Shown: positions 1-6,495, counted from the stretch's first letter. The stretch: DNA of 8,122 nucleotides from an uncultured Methylophaga sp. (GCA_946885755.1 CAMPHB010000049.1:1-8122); one strand, 5' to 3'. The notes: generated by a model from the letters alone, not told the origin. Made by a program: numbers and translations.

Positions 1-3000
1 TTGTCGCAGTGGCCGGACTGATTAAATCCATATACCAGCCGGAGTTAGCCGTCCTGTGAATCTGATTATCAGAGGTGACCCGATATTCAAAACCACTTTC
101 TTCTTGCTCGACTTGAATGGTTTGCTGTAATAAATCACTGCGATCAAAGGCATCAAGAGTATTGGCATTACGATCCCAGATACCATAAAAACTTTGGGTC
201 ACCTGATTATTACGGCTGTTATCACCGACTTCAAAATATTTACCGGTGCCGAATAACACCTGATAACCGCTGGAGGTAGGATGATTGACTACTACCGGTC
301 TTGAAGTGATTGGCTGGACATTACCAGCATTACAGTTGTTACCAGCACAAGCAGTGAAGATGGGTAATGGATTGTTGCCTTGTTTATAAGCAAAGTCCCA
401 GCTGTTGGCATTGCCGGCAGAAATATCAATTTTCCACATGTTGCCGAATAAGTCGCCGGCATAGATAAAGTCGGCAACCTGATCGCCATTGATATCGACT
501 GCTGAGGGTGTTCCAAGACCATTCGGCCGGCTGGCACCGGTTGGATCTTCTGCAGCGCCGGTTTTGGTATCAAACCTCGCAATTAAGTTACCGTTGGCCA
601 GATTCACCAGATACAAAACCGCGTCGCCATCGCTGCTATCGCTATTTGCACCATCGCCGTCGTTATCAAAAGTGTTGTTATAACCGCCACTGAATAAGGC
701 CGCCCAGACACCATTTTGCAGACGGATAATACTGGGATCACCGTAAGTAAAGCCGAGGTCTTCATCATCACGATCAGTAAATTCCCATAGCACCTGATCT
801 GCCGCACTTGCCTCAGTGTCAAAGTCACCCGGATTCGTCACATCCAGTGCAAATACACCCTGACCACCACCATTTAAGCCTGACACCAGTACCGAGCGCC
901 ACGCACCATTAATAAAGGCATCAACAATTGTCGGGCTGCCATCAACAAAGTATTTGTGATTGTAGTTCGGGTCGGTCAGTTCATTTAAGCGCGGTAAAAC
1001 GGCATTGGGAATATAGGCGAACTCTTCCCGTCCGGAACCAGCATTAAAGGCATGCAGCATACCGTCATTAGCGCCGACAAAAATCAGCGGATCACGATCT
1101 AAATAATCTGCCCGGAATTCTGAATAAGGGCTGGCATTTTCAGCAGCACCGGTGCCCCAGTTATCCCGGTATCTTGAACTGGGTGCACCCAGATAGGCCG
1201 GGGCCGAGTTAATGATGTCACCGAGGCGATTACTGCGACTGCGGAAAGTGCCACCATTAACGGTCTCATTACTGGCATTACCACGAATATAGCTTAAAAC
1301 GGCCTGATTATTGCCGAGTTGTTCTTGCTGAGTATTATTCAATGCATTCCAGCGAAATCGTTGCCCATCGCTACCATCCGAGGTCACGATAATTCGCTGA
1401 CCGGGATTTGGGATATTGTCTGAGGCATCCCAGGCAATGGAGCCGAGTTGCCCATCACTTTCAACATTAAACGCCAGTAGCTGACCGCTCCAGTCGCCAC
1501 TGTCAAAGCGTGCCTGATAGATACGGCTATTGTCGGCAACGGTTCCCGAATTCAGTGCCACCGAGGACGCGGAAGACGTTCTGTCAGCAATATTAGACAG
1601 AATATCGGTCAGGGAATCGGCAAAGGTTTTGGCATCGGCGGCGTTGAAAAAATCACCGCGGCTGTTAACGGCGGCATGCAGCAAGTCGTCCAGCCTTGCC
1701 GCACATTCCGTGCCGGTACAGTTGGTACTGTTAGGGCTGGTGTTTGGCCAGTTAATCGTATCGTTATTATTAATGGCGGCAAAAGCTTCCTCTTTATCAA
1801 CTGAACCCGACACGCCAAAGCCAATACCGAACGTCACCATATGTTGCCAGAAGGCTTCATTTAACGGGCTGGTCGAGACCACGTTATCCAAGTCGGTGCG
1901 TAAATCCCGATTCCAATAGTACATGGCGACGTCGGCAAGGGTGTTGCTGTAGCTATCGCTGAATGGAGATTCGGGCGTGTACTGAAAAGTCTCACCATCG
2001 GGACTGGTGATCGTATTACCGCTGCTGCCATCAACATTATTTCTGGCAGCATTGGTACTGGCATCAAAATCATTGCCACCACTCCAGTAGCCATCGGTCA
2101 TCAGAATGCTATAGTTCTGCCGGCAGATTTGCTGCTCACCACCAATTTCACCGGGGGTATCACTCCAGGGACCTTCATCATCGTCGCGGGAAAAATACTG
2201 ACCGGCATCATCCAGTGCTTTACGCAGCGGCGTACCTAACGCAGGAATATCCCGGGTATACAACTGGTCAAAAAAGTTATCGCGGTCATCCCCGGCAAAC
2301 GCCCGGATACCGCTGACGATGGTTGAGGTGTTTTTGCCGTCGATATCACTGCTGGATTTGTTTATCGCGCCGAAGCCAATACGGCTGTTTATGCCCTGCA
2401 GCGAAAAAGCCTTACCGATACCGGCACGTGCTGCGAGGATCCGGGAGCGATAATAGGTGTACCAGTTGGCAAAATTCTGAATTTCCTGCGCGTAGGTACA
2501 GGTGCCGTTATTACAATCATCGCGGGCGATGCGACCCTCTCCCGAATAACTGTTTATCGAAGAGCGAATTTCAATCCGATCATAGTTATCAATATTCCAG
2601 CGATCACCGCCATTGTAGGTGTAGTAGGTTGCCGGCCAGAAAGTGAAGTTATTGAAAAAGCCTGAAGCACAATCACCATCGTCATAACAGGCACGCCAGT
2701 AATTATTATTGTATCTCCCGTTGGTAACAGTCAGGTTCCGGGCAATACTATTTACATCACCGTTACCCGGACAGTTACCTGTCTGCTCAGGGTTATGAAG
2801 CGCACAACTGGCACTGGCATTTGGGTAAAGAGAGCCATCGGAGCGAACCCAGGGAGTATAGGTAACAGCCGGATTGTAATAAGTTGTGTTGAACTGTGCC
2901 GATCGGGTCATTGCGGCATAAGCCTGATCGGTGCGCGGATCGGTGGTCTGAATAAAGTTATCAGCGTAGTCACTATCACCATAAACATTATCAGCGCGCG

Positions 3001-3226
3001 GAAAAACAAAACCGCCATAAGTTGTAGTGCCGTTCAGCGCCAGATCATCTGGTGTGACTTCCAGCATCATCGAACCGGAATCATCAATAATAAACATTAT
3101 ATTCGGGGCAACACTGCCGCCAAGATATAGCGGCGTATTACTTAATTCGAGATTGGCGGCAACAGCATAGGTACTTTGCAGAAAAAGGCAAACGCCCAGG
3201 CTGATTTTTAATTTACTCAGATACAT
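1..3226 (-). CDS. pilY1: PilY1, type IV pilus tip adhesin / biogenesis factor (C-terminus beyond left edge)
   Basis: The frame is open for 1075 codons from ATG 3226 and leaves the window without a stop. A signal peptide (Lys5, Lys7, hydrophobic 8-19, likely cut near Ala23/24) indicates export. A von Willebrand A-type domain follows, with a complete-looking MIDAS: D48-x-S50-x-S52, T332 in GTPLR and D378 in MTDG. A long insertion separates the first and second parts and contains the family motif NFANWYTYYRSR (251-262). FGIGFGVSG (466-474) is also typical. The C-terminal PilY1 beta-propeller begins near GDIINSAP (669-676). It carries the calcium loop D911-x-N913-x-D915-x-V917-x-D919, followed by the conserved YAGDLFGNMWKID. 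PilY1 caps the pilus with the minor pilins, opposes PilT-driven retraction and mediates adhesion and surface sensing. It is last in the visible operon, 3 bases after pilX, with AAAAGG inside the pilX end as ribosome site. By family length, roughly 100-200 residues are probably missing off the edge. Confidence 0.95.
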   Translation of the reverse strand, partial: MYLSKLKISLGVCLFLQSTYAVAANLELSNTPLYLGGSVAPNIMFIIDDSGSMMLEVTPDDLALNGTTTYGGFVFPRADNVYGDSDYADNFIQTTDPRTDQAYAAMTRSAQFNTTYYNPAVTYTPWVRSDGSLYPNASASCALHNPEQTGNCPGNGDVNSIARNLTVTNGRYNNNYWRACYDDGDCASGFFNNFTFWPATYYTYNGGDRWNIDNYDRIEIRSSINSYSGEGRIARDDCNNGTCTYAQEIQNFANWYTYYRSRILAARAGIGKAFSLQGINSRIGFGAINKSSSDIDGKNTSTIVSGIRAFAGDDRDNFFDQLYTRDIPALGTPLRKALDDAGQYFSRDDDEGPWSDTPGEIGGEQQICRQNYSILMTDGYWSGGNDFDASTNAARNNVDGSSGNTITSPDGETFQYTPESPFSDSYSNTLADVAMYYWNRDLRTDLDNVVSTSPLNEAFWQHMVTFGIGFGVSGSVDKEEAFAAINNNDTINWPNTSPNSTNCTGTECAARLDDLLHAAVNSRGDFFNAADAKTFADSLTDILSNIADRTSSASSVALNSGTVADNSRIYQARFDSGDWSGQLLAFNVESDGQLGSIAWDASDNIPNPGQRIIVTSDGSDGQRFRWNALNNTQQEQLGNNQAVLSYIRGNASNETVNGGTFRSRSNRLGDIINSAPAYLGAPSSRYRDNWGTGAAENASPYSEFRADYLDRDPLIFVGANDGMLHAFNAGSGREEFAYIPNAVLPRLNELTDPNYNHKYFVDGSPTIVDAFINGAWRSVLVSGLNGGGQGVFALDVTNPGDFDTEASAADQVLWEFTDRDDEDLGFTYGDPSIIRLQNGVWAALFSGGYNNTFDNDGDGANSDSSDGDAVLYLVNLANGNLIARFDTKTGAAEDPTGASRPNGLGTPSAVDINGDQVADFIYAGDLFGNMWKIDISAGNANSWDFAYKQGNNPLPIFTACAGNNCNAGNVQPITSRPVVVNHPTSSGYQVLFGTGKYFEVGDNSRNNQVTQSFYGIWDRNANTLDAFDRSDLLQQTIQVEQEESGFEYRVTSDNQIHRTANSGWYMDLISPATAT

Positions 3227-3229
3227 GGG

Positions 3230-3772
3230 CTAATACCTTTTAGCCGTGGTGCTTTGCAGCAATACCCGGGACTGGTCACTGCCCCCTGTGCCTTTGGCGG
3301 TGATCCGGTAAAAAACTCTGCCGGCATCGGCATTACCATCACCCACCACCAGATCATCAGAAATATACTGGTGGTATTCGGTGATGGTCAGTGGTGATGA
3401 ATTAACATTATCGATGTTTGGAGCAAATGCTTCGCTGTTGGCTGTCCACCATGCAGCATTTCGGTTAGGTTCCTGCCACCAGCCGATAGCATTGTTAGTA
3501 ACAGGATCTAAAGTATCGGCATTCCATACGCGGTTACTGCCATCGTCAGTTGGCAGTGGTTCGGTTGCCTGTGACATCAACCAGGTCTCGGCATCACGCA
3601 AAGCAATTTCTGCAGCCTGAAAGGCCAATGTCTGGTCACGGCTATTAGCAGCCATTTTTTCTTCAAGTAGACCGGTTCGCATGGCAGTAATGCCCAGAAT
3701 AGTCATTAACAACAGCATGATTAAGCTGATAATCAATACTGCGCCGCGTTGAGTATGGTTAATTGTGGTCAT
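3230..3772 (-). CDS. pilX: PilX, minor pilin of the type IV pilus priming complex
   Basis: This 180-residue prepilin has a short leader ending RG10, cleaved before A11 by the prepilin peptidase PilD. A hydrophobic helix follows (11-30) and then the PilX family signature EEKMAANSRDQTLAFQAAE (37-55). The residue at mature position 5 is Ile instead of the Glu of major pilins, which as I recall is also the case for Pseudomonas-type PilX and the type II secretion pseudopilin GspK; this fits a subunit placed at the very tip. There are no cysteines. With PilV, PilW and FimU it primes pilus assembly and recruits PilY1. The ATG overlaps the pilW stop as TGATG, so translation is probably coupled; no strong Shine-Dalgarno is visible. 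It ends 3 bases before pilY1. Confidence 0.93.
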   Translation of the reverse strand: MTTINHTQRGAVLIISLIMLLLMTILGITAMRTGLLEEKMAANSRDQTLAFQAAEIALRDAETWLMSQATEPLPTDDGSNRVWNADTLDPVTNNAIGWWQEPNRNAAWWTANSEAFAPNIDNVNSSPLTITEYHQYISDDLVVGDGNADAGRVFYRITAKGTGGSDQSRVLLQSTTAKRY

Positions 3773-4788
3773 CAGGGCACCCGGTTACGTAAGGTGACGG
3801 TGCGGGAGAAAACGGAACGAATCCGGTTATCAGCAGCAGTGGTATTGGTACCATTAAAAAAGTAGGTTTGCGGGCCATCAACGCGCAGGTTGTCTTCCAG
3901 GCTGAATAATAAAAGTTCAAATTGAACGCTGACGACATCTCCCCAGTCGGCAACAGCATTGGCTGTCAGGTAACGATCGGCAGATCCGTCAAGATCATCA
4001 TCAACACCATAGCGTAATTGCATTGACTCGACGCCTTCGATCAATTCTTCAGCATTATTGTTGCCTTGTCGCCGATATAAAGCCTGAATCCCACGGGGGT
4101 TGTTACGGATATAAAAGCTGGTGGTTTCTATCTTGTTGATCCAGCCATCTTCATAGTTTTTGCCCAGTTCAGTCGTCGCATTACCGGGTGTACCATTACC
4201 AGTATTATGAGCCAGAGAGCCTGATGTATTCGGGTTTGCCGATGTTATCTGAAAAATCGCCGCATCCAGACAATCGGTGACCATGACAATATCAAAGCGC
4301 TCCAGACCATTATTGGCATTCACCTGAATATTGGCTGACCCGGGCGGGGTGCCACCGGGATGTTGGGTGACTTGGATGGTGGGTTCATTGATAGCCCGGA
4401 TGGTTAATACATCAGATCCGCTCAGAGGCTGGGTGATGGCGGCATCCATAGCCGGTGTCCAGTTGTTATTGCCGGTGGCTTCTTTGCCTTCTATGGCCGT
4501 TTCAAAATTCCATAAATAATTATTCGGGGTGTTCAGTGTGTTGTTGACTGCAACACCAGATCTTGTCGCACAGCCAAAATAGCCAGCATCTAAAATGCCA
4601 TTGGTCAGCACTTGCATGGCGTAGCGGCCATTTTCCTGAATTCTGGCATTGGCATCCTGCACCCGGTACATTTGCCTTGCACCGAGGAAAATTTCAATCA
4701 CTGCGGCAATCACCACCAGCGCCAAAACCATCGCGATCATCAATTCAATCAAAGATAAACCGCGTTGATTGTATTTATTGGGCCGCAT
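3772..4788 (-). CDS. pilW: PilW, minor pilin of the type IV pilus priming complex
   Basis: The 338-residue prepilin has leader MRPNKYNQRG cleaved before L11, Glu at mature position 5 (E15) and a hydrophobic helix to about residue 35. The family motif QENGRYAMQVL comes next (50-60). Two cysteines (C73, C173) could form a disulfide. Near the C-terminus is ELIEGVESMQLRYGV, then an acidic loop D263-x-D265-x-D267-G268-x-x-D271 resembling a calcium site. The protein ends with the typical VTLRNRVP. I start it at ATG 4788, which overlaps the pilV stop as TGATG exactly as pilX overlaps pilW. A GTG one codon upstream (4791) would also fit but has no better ribosome site. PilW belongs to the GspJ-like class and probably contacts PilV, PilX and FimU in the initiating complex at the inner membrane and later at the pilus tip. 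Confidence 0.93.
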   Translation of the reverse strand: MRPNKYNQRGLSLIELMIAMVLALVVIAAVIEIFLGARQMYRVQDANARIQENGRYAMQVLTNGILDAGYFGCATRSGVAVNNTLNTPNNYLWNFETAIEGKEATGNNNWTPAMDAAITQPLSGSDVLTIRAINEPTIQVTQHPGGTPPGSANIQVNANNGLERFDIVMVTDCLDAAIFQITSANPNTSGSLAHNTGNGTPGNATTELGKNYEDGWINKIETTSFYIRNNPRGIQALYRRQGNNNAEELIEGVESMQLRYGVDDDLDGSADRYLTANAVADWGDVVSVQFELLLFSLEDNLRVDGPQTYFFNGTNTTAADNRIRSVFSRTVTLRNRVP

Positions 4789-5243
4789 CACAAAGCACCC
4801 GAATAGGCGAACTGTGTGGTGCCTAAGTCATCGTCTTCTTGTATTTCGGTCCAGCTGACGGTGACATCGCAGATAAATGGCTCATCTGGGTCAAAAGCAT
4901 TACAACTGATTTCTCCATCACCTTGTGGCAAAACGGCAGTAATTTGTTGCAGCCACTGTGCAATATCAGCATCAGCAATAGTATCAGTGCTATTGGGTGG
5001 ATCGGCGTCAATAGCAATTGCATAATTACCGTTCTGAGCGGCAAAGCGGTTAGCGCGCATTCTATCAAGCATATCGGCCGCCAGAACGGAAGCCTGACTG
5101 CGAAATTCGGCACTTTGATTGTGTTTAAGTGAGGTGATTTGCAAATGGGCGAGGCCCAGCAGGCCTATACCCAGAATCAGTACGGCAATCATGACTTCCA
5201 ACAGAGTAAAACCGGACTGAGATGTTTGCTGATTCAGGGGCAT
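4788..5243 (-). CDS. pilV: PilV, minor pilin of the type IV pilus priming complex
   Basis: This 151-residue prepilin has an 11-residue leader ending SG, followed by FTLLEVMIAVLILGIGLLGL, with Glu at mature position 5 (E16). The run LEVMIAVLILGIGLLGLA and the following AHLQ are characteristic of PilV and the related GspI. The helix continues into the globular domain with ADMLDRMRANR (56-66), a family hallmark. C114 and C125 probably form a disulfide, and the domain ends with the strand VTVSWTE. The ATG lies inside fimT, overlapping its end by 10 bases, with AAGGGG upstream as ribosome site. Its stop overlaps the pilW start. It acts in the pilus priming and tip complex. Confidence 0.94.
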   Translation of the reverse strand: MPLNQQTSQSGFTLLEVMIAVLILGIGLLGLAHLQITSLKHNQSAEFRSQASVLAADMLDRMRANRFAAQNGNYAIAIDADPPNSTDTIADADIAQWLQQITAVLPQGDGEISCNAFDPDEPFICDVTVSWTEIQEDDDLGTTQFAYSGAL

Positions 5244-5797
5244 GCGTTAACCCCTTGTTCAACGATTGGCCGGCCAGTGTTGTTAATGACCACAGAGCGG
5301 GCTTGTGCGGGGTCGCCGACAGCATCACAAAGGCGAAAGCTGTCATTAGCGAGACCGCCGGAACTGGTAGACATACCGGTAGGCAAAAAAGCCAGCCAGA
5401 CAGCGTAACTGTTACCAGTACGTAATGTCAGCCCATCTGATAGTGGCGGTGTTGTTCTGAGCAGACAATCCTGTTCAAGGCTGCAGTCTGTTACAGCCGG
5501 GTCACCATCAAACTGGCCATCCCTGTCCCAGTCGGTAAAAACTTGCCAGCCATTATCCCAATTCTGATTGGCATTACCATTTCGGCGGATTGATACCTGA
5601 ACACCTCGGTTAACCGCTTCACTGCGGGCGAGCTGCAAAGTGCCCAGTAAATTATTTGCCTCGGTTGCCAGCCGGTTTTCACGGATAATCTCTGCAAAAC
5701 TCGGCGCAGCTAGGGCAGCACCAATCCCTATCAGAACAACAACAATCATAAGTTCTATTAAAGTAAATCCATGATCAGATGTTTGTTTTTCAAACAT
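5234..5797 (-). CDS. fimT: FimT/FimU-type (GspH-like) minor pilin, first gene of the minor pilin operon
   Basis: This 187-residue prepilin has leader MFEKQTSDHG, then FTLIELMIVVVLIGIGAALA with Glu at mature position 5 (E15). The motif RENRLATEANNLLGTLQLAR (39-58) is typical of the GspH/FimT family. WQVFTDWDRDG (84-94) leads into an acidic loop D89-x-D91-x-D93-G-x-x-D97. Four cysteines (C105, C111, C157, C186) allow two disulfides. The C-terminal INNTGRPIV contains GRP (175-177) but not the second Arg of the GRxR motif described for DNA-binding FimT of Legionella. Its place directly before pilV suggests the role of Pseudomonas FimU, joining the PilVWX tip complex to the pilus shaft, so the symbol fimU would be equally defensible. 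The start is supported by AAAGGA (5805-5810) 7 bases upstream and by the leader length. Confidence 0.9.
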   Translation of the reverse strand: MFEKQTSDHGFTLIELMIVVVLIGIGAALAAPSFAEIIRENRLATEANNLLGTLQLARSEAVNRGVQVSIRRNGNANQNWDNGWQVFTDWDRDGQFDGDPAVTDCSLEQDCLLRTTPPLSDGLTLRTGNSYAVWLAFLPTGMSTSSGGLANDSFRLCDAVGDPAQARSVVINNTGRPIVEQGVNACP

Positions 5798-5821
5798 AGG
5801 CGATTCCTTTGCTATTAAAAC

Positions 5822-5850
5822 CTTTTAGCGTTTAATGCACCGATGGTCAA
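5822..5850 (-). promoter_or_regulatory. Candidate sigma-70 promoter for the fimT-pilVWXY1 operon
   Basis: On the minus strand TTGACC (5845-5850, five of six to the -35 consensus) is followed after exactly 17 bases by TAAAAG (5822-5827, four of six to the -10 consensus). Transcription would begin near 5815, about 18 bases before the fimT ATG and just upstream of its AAAGGA ribosome site. Spacing and position are good, but the -10 is imperfect and no activator site is recognised with confidence. Confidence 0.4.
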
Positions 5851-5868
5851 GTAAACCGGCCACGTTTT

Positions 5869-5892
5869 TAGTGGTAGTAGCACGCTAGTGGT
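5869..5892. repeat. Direct repeat TAGTGGT x2 inside a GGCCAC/GTGGCC inverted pair
   Basis: TAGTGGT occurs at 5869-5875 and 5886-5892, 17 bases start to start, with TAGTAG between them. GGCCAC (5858-5863) and GTGGCC (5891-5896) flank the region as a 6-bp inverted pair. The set lies just upstream of the proposed fimT promoter, where an activator would bind, but the repeats are short and I recognise no known operator. Confidence 0.35.
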
Positions 5893-5958
5893 GGCCAGTT
5901 ACCTTATAAATTGGTCTATAGCGGACCTGTTTGATGTAAATTCAATATTCTTTAAGCA

Positions 5959-5977
5959 AGCGGCAAACCCTGCCGCT
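5959..5977. repeat. Perfect 7-bp inverted repeat (hairpin) with a third arm copy downstream
   Basis: AGCGGCA (5959-5965) and TGCCGCT (5971-5977) are perfect reverse complements around the 5-base loop AACCC. The left arm can also pair as GCGGCAAA (5960-5967) with TTTGCCGC (5992-5999), and TTTTGCC occurs twice (5982-5988 and 5991-5997). There is no immediate T-run and the flanking genes diverge, so it does not read as a terminator. A regulator site or leader structure is more likely. Confidence 0.6.
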
Positions 5978-6009
5978 ATGGTTTTGCCACTTTTGCCGCG
6001 CAGACTCTA

Positions 6010-6022
6010 AATCAATGAATTT
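6010..6022 (+). promoter_or_regulatory. IHF-like site upstream of the flgB sigma-54 promoter
   Basis: AATCAATGAATTT matches the IHF consensus WATCAANNNNTTR at all defined positions except the last purine. It sits at about -56 to -44 relative to the predicted flgB start, in an A/T-rich stretch. This is where IHF commonly bends DNA to bring a distal enhancer-bound activator to sigma-54 polymerase. The match is short, so the call leans on its position. Confidence 0.35.
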
Positions 6023-6039
6023 GCTTTAAAAACTACTTC

Positions 6040-6055
6040 TGGCACAGATGCTGCT
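6040..6055 (+). promoter_or_regulatory. Sigma-54 (RpoN) promoter of the flgBCDE operon
   Basis: TGGCACAGATGCTGCT has the invariant GG (6041-6042) and GC (6053-6054) separated by exactly 10 bases. It has a perfect TGGCAC -24 element and CTGCT against TTGCW at -12. Transcription should start near 6066, giving a leader of about 29 bases that contains the AGGAG ribosome site. In polar-flagellated gammaproteobacteria the hook-basal body operons are driven by RpoN with FleQ/FleR- or FlrC-type activators, in agreement with this site. Confidence 0.8.
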
Positions 6056-6094
6056 AATTGATTTGCATCGTTTATTTGTGGCAGGAGTCTGTCG

Positions 6095-6493
6095 ATGGCA
6101 ATCAACTTTGATAATGCATTGGGTATTCATGCTGAAGCCTTGAAAGTCCGCACGCAGCGGGCGGAAATGCTGGCAACTAATCTGGCTAATGTCGATACGC
6201 CGAATTTCAAAGCCAAAGATATTGATTTTCGGGAAGCTTTAAAAGCGGCAACTGCTGGCCAAAGCGGTAATCTCAATACCACCCATCAAAAGCATATTCC
6301 GCTCACCGGCAATGGCCCGGAAAACCCGCAAGTGCAATACCGGACAACGGTTCAGGACTCGCTGGATGGCAACACAGTGGATGAGCAAATCGAACAGGCA
6401 CAGTTTATGCAAAATGCTGTGCAGTATCAGGCAACCCTTGAGTTTTTAGGCGGTAAGTTTCAAAGCCTGACCAAAGCATTACGCGGAGACTAA
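6095..6493 (+). CDS. flgB: FlgB, flagellar proximal rod protein
   Basis: This 132-residue protein has the usual FlgB length. It contains the rod-protein signature NLANVDTPNFKAKDIDF (29-45), in which the Asn-Leu-Ala-Asn helix and TPNFKA are diagnostic. The C-terminal helix begins DGNTVDEQIEQAQFMQNAVQ (91-110) and ends the coiled rod core. It has no cleavable signal, as expected for a substrate of the flagellar type III exporter. FlgB lies at the base of the rod, joining FliE in the MS ring to the distal rod parts. It is the first gene of the operon, 29 bases downstream of the predicted sigma-54 start, with AGGAG 7 bases before the ATG. It is 2 bases from flgC. Confidence 0.97.
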   Translation: MAINFDNALGIHAEALKVRTQRAEMLATNLANVDTPNFKAKDIDFREALKAATAGQSGNLNTTHQKHIPLTGNGPENPQVQYRTTVQDSLDGNTVDEQIEQAQFMQNAVQYQATLEFLGGKFQSLTKALRGD

Positions 6494-6495
6494 GC

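Larger units (their letters stand above)
5798..6094. other. Divergent intergenic control region between pilus and flagellar operons
   Basis: I find no gene here. Reading left to right it holds the fimT ribosome site, a sigma-70-like promoter for fimT, a short direct repeat pair (TAGTGGT), a hairpin with an additional copy of its arm, an IHF-like site, a sigma-54 promoter for flgB and the flgB ribosome site (AGGAG, 6083-6087, 7 bases from the ATG). The flgA, cheV and cheR genes that precede flgB in Pseudomonas and Vibrio are not at this junction. Confidence 0.85.

Noticed and set aside
604..828. Short minus-strand frames overlapping pilY1 in another phase (also 292-582, 1099-1284, 1609-1824, 1861-2094)
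   Set aside because: They lie out of frame within pilY1, which itself reads through without a stop. They are low-complexity shadows, not evidence of frameshifts.
1530..1919. 129-codon open frame on the plus strand inside pilY1
   Set aside because: It is antisense to a continuous PilY1 frame with clear domain motifs, has no ribosome site or recognisable motif, and is explained by pilY1 codon use. The same holds for plus-strand frames at 2323-2646 and 2795-3130.
1..3226. pilY1 as a pseudogene because no complete frame lies in the window
   Set aside because: The frame is uninterrupted from ATG 3226 to the left edge. It is incomplete only because the window ends.
3230..3772. Missing Glu5 in PilX as a possible defect
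   Set aside because: As I recall, Pseudomonas-type PilX and GspK-like pseudopilins also lack Glu5, so this looks like a family trait and not a mutation.
5913..5927. Inverted repeat GGTC-N7-GACC
   Set aside because: Four-base arms are expected by chance in a region of this length.
5930..5947. CRP/Vfr-like palindrome TTTGATGTAAATTCAATA
   Set aside because: Only a weak match to TGTGA-N6-TCACA, with mismatches in both half-sites. Not called.
5975..5989. Second sigma-54-like site on the minus strand for fimT (TGGCAAAACCATAGC)
   Set aside because: GG-N10-GC spacing is present, but the -12 element reads TAGCG rather than TTGCA, it overlaps the hairpin and it would give a leader of about 166 bases. 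Likely chance.
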